A stretch of 64,000 nt of DNA, taken from Streptomyces sp. CMB-StM0423 (GTDB lineage Bacteria > Actinomycetota > Actinomycetes > Streptomycetales > Streptomycetaceae). The first letter of the stretch is position 1; every line of letters starts with the position of its first letter. Positions 26,043 through 34,037 of this stretch are shown here, piece after piece. Made by a program: the position numbers and the translations under genes. A model generated the notes under the pieces. The model was not told the DNA's origin. It made no database searches and worked only from the letters and a program-made list of their open reading frames with translations. Location of the stretch: the NCBI RefSeq assembly GCF_002847285.1, contig NZ_CP025407.1:2358501-2422500 (forward strand). The letters run 5' to 3'.

Positions 26043-26531
26043 TCACTGCCGGAGGCTTAGCACGGCCCTGCCGTGCAGCAGTTCGAAGTCCGCAGCCGCC
26101 AGCCCCATGGCACAGCTGGCCTGATGAGGCGTCAGCCCCATCTTGTGGCGCAGCACGAGCGCGTCGGCCTCAAGACGAGGGAGCACGCGGTACAGCCGTG
26201 CGGCCGGTCCCGTCCGTTGGGCCGCGCACTCCTGTGACAGCAGGTCCCAGGCCGCCGCCGCGGCCGATGCGCTTCCCAGCACCGTCGGCCAGCGGGCGGC
26301 GACCTCCTGCAGGGCGGCGCGGGCGAGTTCACCACCGCGGTTCGGCGAGCAGGCGACGGCGCAGCCGAACCGCCAGTAAACCGGCCAGTGGTCTTGGCAG
26401 AACGCGCTGTACGTGACGGGTGCACTCGTGGGCGGCGCGAGAGACTGGTGGGGCAGTACGTAGTCGGGGTGGCCGGGCTGGAGAGTCGCGCGCGCCCCGC
26501 CCGGGCCGTTGCGCAGCAGCATGGTGTTCAC
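26043..26531 (-). CDS. Small sigma-like regulatory protein
   Basis: 162 residues. The C-terminal 45 residues (LPRLEADALVLRHKMGLTPH, ASCAMGLAAADFELLHGRA) look like region 4 of a sigma factor, the helix-turn-helix that reads the -35 element. The N-terminal part (YSAFCQDHWPVYWRFGCAVA, LLSQECAAQRTGPAARLYRV) could stand for a shortened region 2, but no clear core-binding motif is seen. The divergent neighbour is the methyltransferase at 25048. Most likely a regulator; sigma activity is doubtful. Confidence 0.5.
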   Translation of the reverse strand: MNTMLLRNGPGGARATLQPGHPDYVLPHQSLAPPTSAPVTYSAFCQDHWPVYWRFGCAVACSPNRGGELARAALQEVAARWPTVLGSASAAAAAWDLLSQECAAQRTGPAARLYRVLPRLEADALVLRHKMGLTPHQASCAMGLAAADFELLHGRAVLSLRQ

Positions 26532-26722
26532 CCCACAGATTCGAAGGTGACTGCGCCGCCTCTCACGAGGGCAGCGTCGTGCGCCCGGCGCGGGTGCGCC
26601 GCGGCGGCGGTGCAGTCATCGGGGAGGAGAGCCGAGACGTCTGCTCGAACAGTGCCGAGCAGACGCCTCACCCCTGACCCAGCCGGTTGGCCGGAACGCG
26701 GGCTGCCCTGCCAACCGCTGCG

Positions 26723-27067
26723 TCAGTCGGCGTAGCGGATTCTGATGAAAGAGACGGCACTGCGATCGGACAACGCCGACGCCGTCAGCATCATCTGCAC
26801 TTCCGTCGGCAAAGCAGCGGGCCAGATGACCGCCGCCGCCATGACTGCGGCGGTCAGCGCGGAGCCAAACCGGAACGTGAGCAGGAAAACGCTGGCATCA
26901 GCCGTTTGGAACAGTGCAGGCAGCGGAATGCTATCGACGGGCGGCGGCGCCAGACGTGCCAGCCCCCTGCGGACGTGCTGAATCAACTTCCGTACCTCCT
27001 GGTGCGTCGGGTGATAAAGCACGAGGAGATGGGTCCCGACGCGAGCGCCAGCCAACTTGGGGCCCAT
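26723..27067 (-). CDS. Possible small membrane protein
   Basis: A minus-strand frame of 114 residues from ATG 27067. It has a helical N-terminal part (HQEVRKLIQHVRRGLARL) and one membrane segment (SALTAAVMAAAVIWPAAL). No box is obvious and the opposite strand also has open frames, so this is tentative. Confidence 0.3.
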   Translation of the reverse strand: MGPKLAGARVGTHLLVLYHPTHQEVRKLIQHVRRGLARLAPPPVDSIPLPALFQTADASVFLLTFRFGSALTAAVMAAAVIWPAALPTEVQMMLTASALSDRSAVSFIRIRYAD

Positions 27068-27639
27068 CTTCGTGCATTCGCACGCTAGACCCCCCGCACG
27101 GACTACCGCATGAGCTGACAATCGTGAGAACGGAAGCGGGAACTCTCGGCACCTACGAACGCGGACGCCCCTACCGGTCACTTCGTACGGCGAAAGCGCC
27201 ACCACACTCTCACTATGCTCCACGATGCGGTCAATCCCGGGCAGAGGAATCTCCGCCTTCGTGAAAAACGCGAGCCCGCCCCACTGCAGGGGTCACTCTT
27301 TCCGGGGAACGGCAGACCTGCCGTAACGACAATCCTGGGAATCATCCGGACTATCGCGCCGGACGACTTCGACCAGGCGAGTGAGCGAGGAGATATCGGC
27401 AATTCCCGTGCTGCGCGGCGGGAGCACGCCAAGGATGGGGCGGTCCCGGCCGACGACCGAGACAACCTCTGACCGGCGAAGCGGGGCATAACAGCGTAGG
27501 AGCGCCAGTTGGCCAAACCAGTGATCCTGCGCAGCGTTGGTAGGCCATCGGCCACCGTGTCCGAACACCGAAGGAGGGCCGCACGGTCCCCGCCCCTCGA
27601 CTCGAACGTCCGCGCTGAAAGAGGGCAGTGACCTCTACG
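27068..27639. other. Gene-poor, decayed stretch
   Basis: Open frames on both strands are short, overlap each other and show no consistent codon bias. No domain recognised. It is followed directly by a decayed copy of the next gene, so the whole stretch probably consists of degraded gene fragments. Confidence 0.4.
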
Positions 27640-27835
27640 CGACGACCTTGCCGAGACGGATCAAGAGGGTCGGCTTTCCAAGTGCTGCTCGGTGCGCAGT
27701 TTGCCCCGAGGTCTCCCCCGCGGGGTGATGGCGGGGCCTGGCACGTCCCGTACGAAGCCTGGACGAGACCGACCTCCTCCAAGTCGGCCTTGACGAACCA
27801 GCACCTTGGTCTTTCCGGGAAGGGGCAGACACCAG
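27640..27835 (-). pseudogene. Second decayed fragment of a DUF5655-type gene
   Basis: Runs parallel to about 28020-28200, the 3' end of the intact gene: shared blocks CACGTCCCG, GAAGCC, GAGACCGAC/GACCGAGAC, GTCGGCCTT and ACCAGCACCTTGGTCT are in the same order. Indels destroy the frame. It lies 170 bases from the 3' end of the intact copy, as expected after tandem duplication and decay. Confidence 0.55.
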
Positions 27836-28003
27836 AGAGAGTTCGATGTCCGCCGACGCTCCCGGCTGGTCCTTACCCGCCACACATACCTCCGTCCCCG
27901 GCGATGAGCAGCACCTCCCTGCAGGCGCACTTGGCGACGTCAGTCGCAGCCCGGGCAACTGCTCCATTCCGGCCACGCGGCCCGAACTACCACAAGCGAG
28001 CGA

Positions 28004-28903
28004 TCAAGCCGCCGCGTAGCTCGCCCGGAAGAGGTCATGCGCCCGTTCCACGTCCCTCGGCGTACGGAGCTGCACCTCCAGGTCACCCGTTCCGTGGTGA
28101 CCGAGACCGGACACGTCCCGGGTGAAGCCCGGAACAAGGTCGATGTCCTTCGGGTCGGCCTTCAGATAGACCAGCACCTTGGTCTGCTGAGGCGGGATGA
28201 GGCAGGCGAAGTTCCGCAGCCGCTGATACGCCCGGTACTGCTTGCGCTCCATACGGGTCACGCCGTCCCCGAGCCCGAGCAGCGCCTCATCGACCGCGCC
28301 CGCCAGCTCGACCATCGCCGCGCCCTGAACGTCAGCCGCCGCCTCGGCAACCACCTTGCGGCGCGCTCGGCGAGGCACCTGCGTGCCGCCACTGACGGAC
28401 GCCACGGTCTCAAGACCGATCAGGTCACTGCCGAAGAGTCGGTAGCGGACCAGGTCGATCGACCGACGGTGCTCGCGCACGGCATGCACGTCGTAGCGGG
28501 TGAAGTCGCCGGCGATGCAGATCAGCCGCGGCCCGCTCCACAGGACCTGGGACGCGGCCGTCGCCCCGAGCCGGTCGCGGACCAGGTGCTCGAACTCGGC
28601 CCGGTGATCCATCAGCCAGGCCAAGTAGAAGAGGCCCTGGTTGATGACGCCGGCGTCGACACCCCGCTTGTACTCGATGACGACTGGCGATCCGTTCTCG
28701 TCCAGCCCGAGGGAGTCGATCCGGCCCCCATGTACCGGCCCGGTGCCGTACTCACTCGCCAGGAACCGCACCCCGAGCAGCGTCTCCATGTGCGCCTCGA
28801 CGAGCCCCTGCACATCCGCCTCGACCTCAGCAAGACGCGAAGCGACCTCGGCCACGCCGCCGTCCACCGTCCTCGTACGGAACAACTTCAGACCCGACAC
28901 CAT
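28004..28903 (-). CDS. DUF5655-type nuclease-like protein
   Basis: 299 residues from ATG 28903, chosen because relatives begin near LKLFR and an AGGAGG box lies just upstream. A GTG one codon later is also possible. The middle holds GRIDSLGLDENGSPVVIEYK, the D-x(n)-E-x-K layout of the restriction-endonuclease-like fold also used by NucS-type proteins. The C-terminus (TKVLVYLKADPKDIDLVPGF, GTGDLEVQL) is the DUF5655 part. It may act on DNA ends or in defence, but the substrate is not known. Two decayed copies lie nearby. Confidence 0.65.
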   Translation of the reverse strand: MVSGLKLFRTRTVDGGVAEVASRLAEVEADVQGLVEAHMETLLGVRFLASEYGTGPVHGGRIDSLGLDENGSPVVIEYKRGVDAGVINQGLFYLAWLMDHRAEFEHLVRDRLGATAASQVLWSGPRLICIAGDFTRYDVHAVREHRRSIDLVRYRLFGSDLIGLETVASVSGGTQVPRRARRKVVAEAAADVQGAAMVELAGAVDEALLGLGDGVTRMERKQYRAYQRLRNFACLIPPQQTKVLVYLKADPKDIDLVPGFTRDVSGLGHHGTGDLEVQLRTPRDVERAHDLFRASYAAA

Positions 28904-29422
28904 CCCCTCCTCGGCCAGGAAGGCCAACGCCGAGGAGGGGTGAAGTATTTCCGCAAGAGGGTTCGTGCTGTGAATACCGTTTGCGGCTCCACACACCGCC
29001 ACCGGCGGGGGCGGCGTCGTTCCCCACCTGCCACGCCACCGCGGACTTCGACGCAGGCCCGTGGTACGCCACCCGCCTCAACTGGCTGTGAGGATCCCGC
29101 AGCTGACACGGCATGCCCTCTTCCCGGAGCACGCCGTCCCCCGGGCCCGGCCCGCGATGAGGCTCTGCCTCCGCCAGCGCGGCTACCTGGCCACCGCCGG
29201 CTCCCTTCGGATCCGGGGTCGAAGCGCATGACGTCGCGAAGTCGAGCGAGCACCGACTCGTACATGACGTCGGCCACCCGGGTACACCTTGTCTCCGGCG
29301 AGGGCGCCGACCCCATCGAGGTCCCGCACCTCACGAAACCGGCGGGCCAGGAATCATGATCCTTTGGCGTTCGGGCCAGCAGCGTGCCAGCAAACGATCT
29401 TCAACTAGCCTAAAACGCAGAA
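28904..29422. other. No recognised gene
   Basis: About 520 bases between the DUF5655 gene and the tRNA-Lys terminator. Short frames exist on both strands (for example a minus-strand RVADVMYESVLARLRDVM) but none has a start with a box and a recognisable domain. Probably chromosomal or island-end debris. Confidence 0.4.
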
Positions 29423-29457
29423 GAGCCCAGGTCATATACGCTCTGACCTGGGCTCTA
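29423..29457 (-). terminator. tRNA-Lys terminator
   Basis: A perfect 13-bp inverted repeat (AGAGCCCAGGTCA arms) with a 9-base loop. Read on the minus strand it follows the tRNA-Lys fragment and ends in TTCTGCGTTTT, so it is the native terminator of the tRNA gene. Confidence 0.8.
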
Positions 29458-29460
29458 GCG

Positions 29461-29503
29461 GTAGGCCGCGTGGGACTCGAACCCACAACCAACGGATTAA
29501 AAG
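29461..29503 (-). other. 3' fragment of tRNA-Lys (attachment-site remnant)
   Basis: On the minus strand the sequence from the anticodon loop CTTTTAA through TCCGTTGG, the T arm (GTGGG-TTCGAGT-CCCAC) and the acceptor strand GCGGCCT-A matches the 3' half of tRNA-Lys(UUU). The 5' half is missing: no complementary acceptor strand is found at the expected distance. Such fragments with the native terminator are the typical scar left when an element integrates into a tRNA gene. By that logic the element lies on the higher-coordinate side. Confidence 0.75.
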
Positions 29504-29773
29504 GTTGTTGGCTCACCACTCCGGCTTCGCCGCGCCACAGCATCGCCATCATCATGGCCTCCGTCGAGCACTGACCGGCGAGGTGCGCTCGACGCAGACG
29601 ATCTGTCGGCGACGGCCTGGACGCCACGGTGCCGGTTGTTGACTCCTGGCCGTTCGCCGCGCGGCACCGAAGCTCCTGGCGGGCGGCGTCAACGCCGGGC
29701 GGTGCAATGACTCCTGCGGGTGGACCGGTGGCCGGGTGCGCATGCGCAGGCTGACGGTGCGCAGCCTCCCTGC

Positions 29774-30490
29774 ATGAAGAAGACCTCTCGCGGCCTGTTG
29801 GCCGTACTCGCTCTTCTCGCGGCGATCCTGGCCGGGTCGGTGGGATCGGCTGCCGCGGTGCCGGTCGCCGATCCCGTCCCTGCGGCGGGTGCGGTTACCC
29901 ACCCAGCACCAGCAGCGCCGGTGACGTTGCCGTTGCGTACGGCGATCGAGCAGCTCCCCGTCGCGGCCGAATCCCGGCAGGGCTACAACCGCGATCTCTT
30001 CCGTCATTGGGTCGATGACGACAAGGACGGCTGCGACACGAGGGCGGAGGTGTTGATTGCCGAGGCAATCGAGGCTCCGGAGGTTGACAGCAGGTGCCGG
30101 ATCACCGGTGGCCGCTGGTACTCGTACTACGACGACACCTACGTCGACGGCGCGCGCGGCCTGGACATCGACCACTTGGTGCCGCTGGCGGAAGCGTGGG
30201 ATAGCGGCGCGTCCGGCTGGAGTGCCGAGCGGCGCAAGGAGTACGCCAACGACCTCGGCGCCGACGACTCGCTCGTCGCGGTGACGGCCCGCTCGAACCG
30301 CTCGAAGTCGGACCAGGATCCGTCGACTTGGTGGGTACCCGCCGAGCAAGCGTCCTGCGAGTACCTGCAGCAGTGGGTGAAAACGAAGCACCGGTGGGAC
30401 CTGACAGCCGACACCGCCGAACTTGCCGCGCTCAACGAGCGTGCTGCCCGCTGCCCGAACGACCTCATCTCCTTCGAGAAGGCGGGCTGA
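29774..30490 (+). CDS. Secreted HNH endonuclease
   Basis: 238 residues from ATG 29774. The N-terminal 30 residues are a signal peptide (MKKTSRGLLAVLALLAAIL, cleavage near AAA-VP). The nuclease domain contains CDTRAEVLIAEA, then DIDHLVPLAEAW near residue 133 (the His-containing HNH core) and NRSKSDQDPSTWW (the closing strand). This is the DUF1524/HNH group of exported nucleases, thought to degrade external DNA for nutrition or competition. It is the first gene inside the tRNA-Lys scar. Confidence 0.8.
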   Translation: MKKTSRGLLAVLALLAAILAGSVGSAAAVPVADPVPAAGAVTHPAPAAPVTLPLRTAIEQLPVAAESRQGYNRDLFRHWVDDDKDGCDTRAEVLIAEAIEAPEVDSRCRITGGRWYSYYDDTYVDGARGLDIDHLVPLAEAWDSGASGWSAERRKEYANDLGADDSLVAVTARSNRSKSDQDPSTWWVPAEQASCEYLQQWVKTKHRWDLTADTAELAALNERAARCPNDLISFEKAG

Positions 30491-30548
30491 GAGCAGCGTG
30501 AGCGCCGGGCCCGGCTGGCCGTACGCGGGCCGCCGACGCCCGCCAGGA

Positions 30549-30793
30549 GGGGCGAGGAGGACGGAGGTCGCGGCGCCCTGCTCGACGGTCTTCATCAGTT
30601 CGGCGGGGATGGCGCCGCTGCCCTGACCGCCGGTGTGGCGCTCGAGGTTGGTGTAGATGGTGCCGGGCATCAGAACGTTGGCCGTGATGCGGTCGTCGGC
30701 CCAGCGGCGCGTCGCCTCTACCGCGAAGTCGCCTCTACCGCGAAGAGGACGTTGGCGGTCTTGGACTGGGCGTAGGCGAGCGCTCAGGCAGGC
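30549..30793 (-). pseudogene. Fragment of a short-chain dehydrogenase gene
   Basis: Minus-strand reading gives LAYAQSKTANVLFAVEAT with the YxxxK active-site motif, then a stop, and in the next frame AVEATRRWADDRITANVLM and PGTIYTNLERHTGGQGSGAI. This is the C-terminal part of a retinol-dehydrogenase-like SDR. The frame is broken by a perfect 17-bp tandem duplication (30711-30727 and 30728-30744). The 5' half of the gene is absent. Confidence 0.7.
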
Positions 30794-31154
30794 GAGGCGT
30801 CACCCAGGCATTCACCGGCACCTCTTCGTTTTCTGCGCCATCGTCGTGCCTGCGGTCGAGGGCCTACTCGTCGAGCGTGCCGAACGCGGACGGCTCCGTC
30901 CTAATCGGTTGGTGGGGTGCGCAGGGCGCCGGACCACTCGCGCTGCCCCACCAGGCATAGGTACCGGACCGCGAGCAGCCCTCGGCGCAGCGCCGCCGGC
31001 GCAAGCCGCTCGCGCTTGTATCGGCGGATGGGGCGCTGATGCAGCCCTGGTCATTCCCCCATGGGTCCCCCGCGCCCAGAAGGCCAGCACCAGAAAGCTG
31101 TATACATGCAGGTCAGCCCCCGTTGGTCCGCGGATAGAGCAGGTGCCTTCTAAG
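30794..31154. other. No recognised gene
   Basis: Between the SDR fragment and the cas3 fragment only overlapping low-quality frames are seen on both strands. This is probably where the rest of a left-hand CRISPR locus was deleted. Confidence 0.4.
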
Positions 31155-31317
31155 CACCCGCTCCGCGCGGGGAGCCCGTCCACATGAATCCCTGAGCACG
31201 CCCACTATCGCAGCCGCCAGTTTTCCCGACCAACGGATCGGCCGTTCCAGCCCGGGCAGCCCCCACAATCGTGGATCGATCGCCCGACGCCCTCCCGGTA
31301 TCCACGTGCTCCAGCAC
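31155..31317 (-). pseudogene. Remnant of a second cas3 start
   Basis: Aligns with the first 55 or so codons of cas3 (41604-41766): shared blocks include CCCGACCAACGGAT, CCAGCCCG, TCGATC and CTCCAGCACACGCCTCTGACA across the start codon. Minus-strand reading from GTG 31317 gives VLEHVDT, like VLEYAEY of cas3, with indels after that and no helicase region. It is the 5' end of another cas3 whose body has been lost. Confidence 0.75.
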
Positions 31318-31401
31318 ACGCCTCTGACACCATGCAGTGATGAACTGGCGTGACAAGGTCAAGGAATTGCAAAGCACCTGAGACGTCGCAGGTCAGAAAG
31401 A
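31318..31401 (+). promoter_or_regulatory. Leader of CRISPR array 1
   Basis: 84 bases between the cas3 remnant start and the first repeat. It aligns without gaps to the 84-base leader of array 2 (about 68 of 84 positions the same by my count). The 15 bases touching the first repeat (CGCAGGTCAGAAAGA) are identical, the usual anchor for spacer integration. The array is therefore read in the + direction. Confidence 0.75.
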
Positions 31402-31858
31402 CGGCTCTCCGCGCGAGCGGAGGTGGTCCGGTGCGTAGTTCCGGGTCAGGCAGGAACCACTCCGGCTCTCCGCGCGAGCGGAGGTGGTCCGCAGTTGGCG
31501 GTGGTGCGGCCGGTTGAGGGGCCCGGCTCTCCGCGCGAGCGGAGGTGGTCCGGCGCAGGTGGCCGGTTCGATGGACGCCTACACCGGCTCTCCGCGCGAG
31601 CGGAGGTGGTCCGGGCATCCGGGACGGCGAGCTGGCTGAGGGCGACGGCTCTCCGCGCGAGCGGAGGTGGTCCGACCGCTCCGGAGTACGACCGGCTGGC
31701 CGACCCCGGCTCTCCGCGCGAGCGGAGGTGGTCCCGCACCGAACACCGCGTCGACACGACAACAGGCCGGCTCTCCGCGCGAGCGGAGGTGGTCCGGAAC
31801 GCTGATGGAGGCCGTCACGTCGGACACGTGCTCTCCGCGTGCCTCCGATTGTGCTCCG
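31402..31858 (+). CRISPR. CRISPR array 1, type I-E, 7 repeats plus degenerate end
   Basis: Seven 29-bp repeats at 31402, 31463, 31524, 31585, 31646, 31707 and 31768 with 32-bp spacers (61-bp period). They share the stem CTCCGC-GCGA-GCGGAG and the GTGGTCCG end, but start with CGGCTC rather than GTGCTC. The repeat at 31707 ends in C instead of G. The last unit at 31828 begins GTGCTCTCCGCG and then decays, marking the old end of the array. Confidence 0.95.
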
Positions 31859-31860
31859 AG

Positions 31861-31891
31861 CGAGGCCCGCCCCTGCCTGGGCGGGGGCTCG
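31861..31891. terminator. Hairpin between array 1 and cas2
   Basis: CGAG-G-CCCGCCC, a 6-base loop, then GGGCGGG-GG-CTCG. It sits between the convergent ends of array 1 and the cas operon and could stop transcription from both sides. Confidence 0.55.
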
Positions 31892-31907
31892 TGTGTCGGC
31901 CTGAGCC

Positions 31908-32222
31908 TCAGCAGGGTTTGATCGTTTCGTGATTGTCCTCTGGTTGGAAGGCGATGAGGGTGAGTCCGTCGAAGTCAAGGGGGATACGGCGGCGTTCGCC
32001 TGCTGTGTGGATGGTGAAGCCTTGTTCGTTGGCTTCTGGGTGGAGGAGGACGGCGGCGCCGGGGCCGATGGAGGCGCGGATGACGGACCAGAGTTCTTCG
32101 CGTACTCGGGCGGAGAGGGTGCCGACGTAGAGGCCGGGGGTGGGTTCGATCATCCAGCGTGTGAGTGCGCCTCTGACGTGGTCGGGGACGGCTGTGGTGG
32201 CCATGACAGTCATCGCGGGCAC
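31908..32222 (-). CDS. cas2: CRISPR-associated protein Cas2, type I-E
   Basis: 104 residues from GTG 32222. VPDHVRGALTRWMIEPTPGL and YVGTLSARVREELWSVI are typical of the I-E Cas2 (Cas2e). It forms the complex with Cas1 that inserts new spacers at the leader end. A 66-base gap to cas1 and the operon position fit the standard cas1-cas2 order. It is the last gene of the operon and ends next to array 1. Confidence 0.92.
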   Translation of the reverse strand: MPAMTVMATTAVPDHVRGALTRWMIEPTPGLYVGTLSARVREELWSVIRASIGPGAAVLLHPEANEQGFTIHTAGERRRIPLDFDGLTLIAFQPEDNHETIKPC

Positions 32223-32288
32223 GGGTTTGGGGAACCTTCCGATGCCGAGGGGTTGGGGCTCAGGGTTATCTGCTGTTGGCAGGGGGTT

Positions 32289-33278
32289 TCATTCGGGTGT
32301 GGGTTGGTCGGCGTAGTTCACGCCGGCGGGTACTGAGCCGGTGGTCGGGTCCCAGAGGTTGACGATCTCAACGGTGTGTCCGTCGGCGGGGGTGCTGTCT
32401 TCGTCGGGGGCGAGGAGGTTTTGGATGTCTGTGACGATTTTCGGCAGGAGTTTGAAGAGGCGTAGGTCTTCGCGGAAGCGTCGTCGTGCTTCGGCTTCTG
32501 GTTGGTGTGAGTCGTGGAGGGCGAATGCCAGGGGGACGGTGAGTTCGGCTTTGTAGAGGTCGGCGATGTCGTAGACGAATGCGTGTTGTTTGCCTTGGTG
32601 GATGAATCCCAGGGCGGGTGAGCAGCCGAGGGCGGTGATCGCGGCGTGGACGATGCCGTAGAGGCAGGTGTTGGCGGAGGAGAGGGCGAGGTTGACGGGG
32701 TCTTGGGTGTCCCAGGAGGCGGGGTCGTATCGGCGGCGGAATCGTCCGATGCGGTGTTGTTGGGCGAGGAGTTTGTAGAGGGCTTTCATGTGCTGGCCTT
32801 CGAGGCCGCGTAGTTGCTGCACGGTGGTGGAGGCCGGGACGGGTGTGGGGAAGCGTTTGAGGTACATGTGTGTGGCTACGGCGGTGCGGCGGTCTGGGTC
32901 GCTCCATTGGTCGACTTGGTGTTCAAGCCAGCGGGTGGTGAGGGAGTCGGGGGTGGTGGTCGAGTAGCAGCGGACCCCGCCGGAGCCGGTGCAGATGACG
33001 GTGGTTTGGTGGCGGGCGAGGGTCGTCAGGGCGGGCTGGGTGATGGAGGTGCCGGGCCCGAGGAGGATGCAGGACAGTGACGAGATGGGCAGGTAGACGC
33101 GGGTGGTGTCCCCGTTGGCTGAGGTGGTCTCGGCGCAGACGCCGGTGTCGTCTTGGACGATGCGCACGACGTCGGCGTACAGGAACGACAGCGAGTCGCC
33201 GACGCGCGGGAGCATGGCGAGGGTGGGGGCTGCGATGCGTCGTCGCGCTTGGGTGGGTGTGTGTTGGGGTGCTGGCAT
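32289..33278 (-). CDS. cas1: CRISPR integrase Cas1, type I-E
   Basis: 329 residues from ATG 33278. The catalytic triad of Cas1 is visible: Glu in LEGQHMKALY near residue 162, His in GFIHQGKQHAFVYD near 227 and Asp in the following YDIADLYKAE. It works with Cas2 to integrate spacers and is preceded by cas6e with nine bases between. Length is normal for I-E. Nothing suggests it is inactive. Confidence 0.95.
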   Translation of the reverse strand: MPAPQHTPTQARRRIAAPTLAMLPRVGDSLSFLYADVVRIVQDDTGVCAETTSANGDTTRVYLPISSLSCILLGPGTSITQPALTTLARHQTTVICTGSGGVRCYSTTTPDSLTTRWLEHQVDQWSDPDRRTAVATHMYLKRFPTPVPASTTVQQLRGLEGQHMKALYKLLAQQHRIGRFRRRYDPASWDTQDPVNLALSSANTCLYGIVHAAITALGCSPALGFIHQGKQHAFVYDIADLYKAELTVPLAFALHDSHQPEAEARRRFREDLRLFKLLPKIVTDIQNLLAPDEDSTPADGHTVEIVNLWDPTTGSVPAGVNYADQPTPE

Positions 33279-33287
33279 GGGTTGGGG

Positions 33288-34034
33288 TTATCCCTGTGCG
33301 GCGGTGGCGGGTGCGAGGCTGAGCAGGCCGCATCCGTAGGACTTGCTGCGGCCGATGCCGTTGAGCACGGCAGTGCGCAGGGTGTCGGGGTCGGTGACGG
33401 TGGCGGTGCCTTCGAAGAGGGTGGCTGCGCGGTCGATGCGCAGATCGTCCCTGCTGCGGTCGGAGGGTGGGCTGGGGGGGTGGCTGCTGGTGGTGGGCTG
33501 GGGTGGGTGCCAGGTGGTAAGGGCGTCGGTTGAGGTGGACAGGATGGTGTGGAGGGTGAGGCCGGCGGTGGTGGCGCGGGTGGTCCACCAGCGGTCGGCG
33601 TCGTCGCCGTGGAGGGGGATGGCTTGTTTCCATTTGCCTGCGGTGCTGTTGCGGCCGCAGCGGCGTACGGCGTTGCCCAGCAGGCGGTAGCGGATGAGCA
33701 GGCCGGGGCGCAGGGCGGCAAGGGCGGGCTGCATGCTGCGGGTCTGGGCGGTGGCGTAGCCGTGGGGCAGGCGGCCGGGGTCGGGTGGGGTGCGGGTTTG
33801 TACGAGCAGGGTGGGGGCGCCGATGGTGTCGGTGTCCAGGCGGAACAGGACGCCGGCCTGGGCGCGGGGGTTGGGGCCGAGGTGGTCGGGGACAAGGCTC
33901 ATGACGCGGTGGTGGAGGCGGCCGGCGTTGGTGAGGTCGCGCTGGACGTGGCGGTTGGCGGGGTTGAGGGCGAGCCGGGTCAGCCAGGCGTGGTCGGTTG
34001 CGGTGGCCGGGGCCTGCGGTGTGGTGGTGGCCAT
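33288..34034 (-). CDS. cas6e: crRNA endonuclease Cas6e (Cse3/CasE)
   Basis: 248 residues. It contains RLHHRVMSLV near residues 40-49, with the His used for RNA cleavage, GVLFRLDTDT, and the C-terminal Gly-rich loop NGIGRSKSYGCGLLSL typical of Cas6. It cuts the repeat transcript 3' of the stem to release crRNAs and stays in Cascade. It lies three bases after cas5e, so the two are co-translated. A Pro/Ser/Thr-rich insert near 175-195 is an oddity of this copy. Confidence 0.93.
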   Translation of the reverse strand: MATTTPQAPATATDHAWLTRLALNPANRHVQRDLTNAGRLHHRVMSLVPDHLGPNPRAQAGVLFRLDTDTIGAPTLLVQTRTPPDPGRLPHGYATAQTRSMQPALAALRPGLLIRYRLLGNAVRRCGRNSTAGKWKQAIPLHGDDADRWWTTRATTAGLTLHTILSTSTDALTTWHPPQPTTSSHPPSPPSDRSRDDLRIDRAATLFEGTATVTDPDTLRTAVLNGIGRSKSYGCGLLSLAPATAAQG

Positions 34035-34037
34035 GTG

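Noticed and set aside
29461..29540. A complete tRNA-Lys gene on the minus strand
   Set aside because: The 3' half fits, but no 5' acceptor strand or D arm pairs with it at the right distance.
29552..30670. 372-codon minus-strand frame starting MPGTIYTNLERH
   Set aside because: Its start is the SDR fragment; the rest is antisense to the HNH endonuclease gene.
31423..31977. Similar long frames across array 1
   Set aside because: Same artefact of CRISPR repeats.
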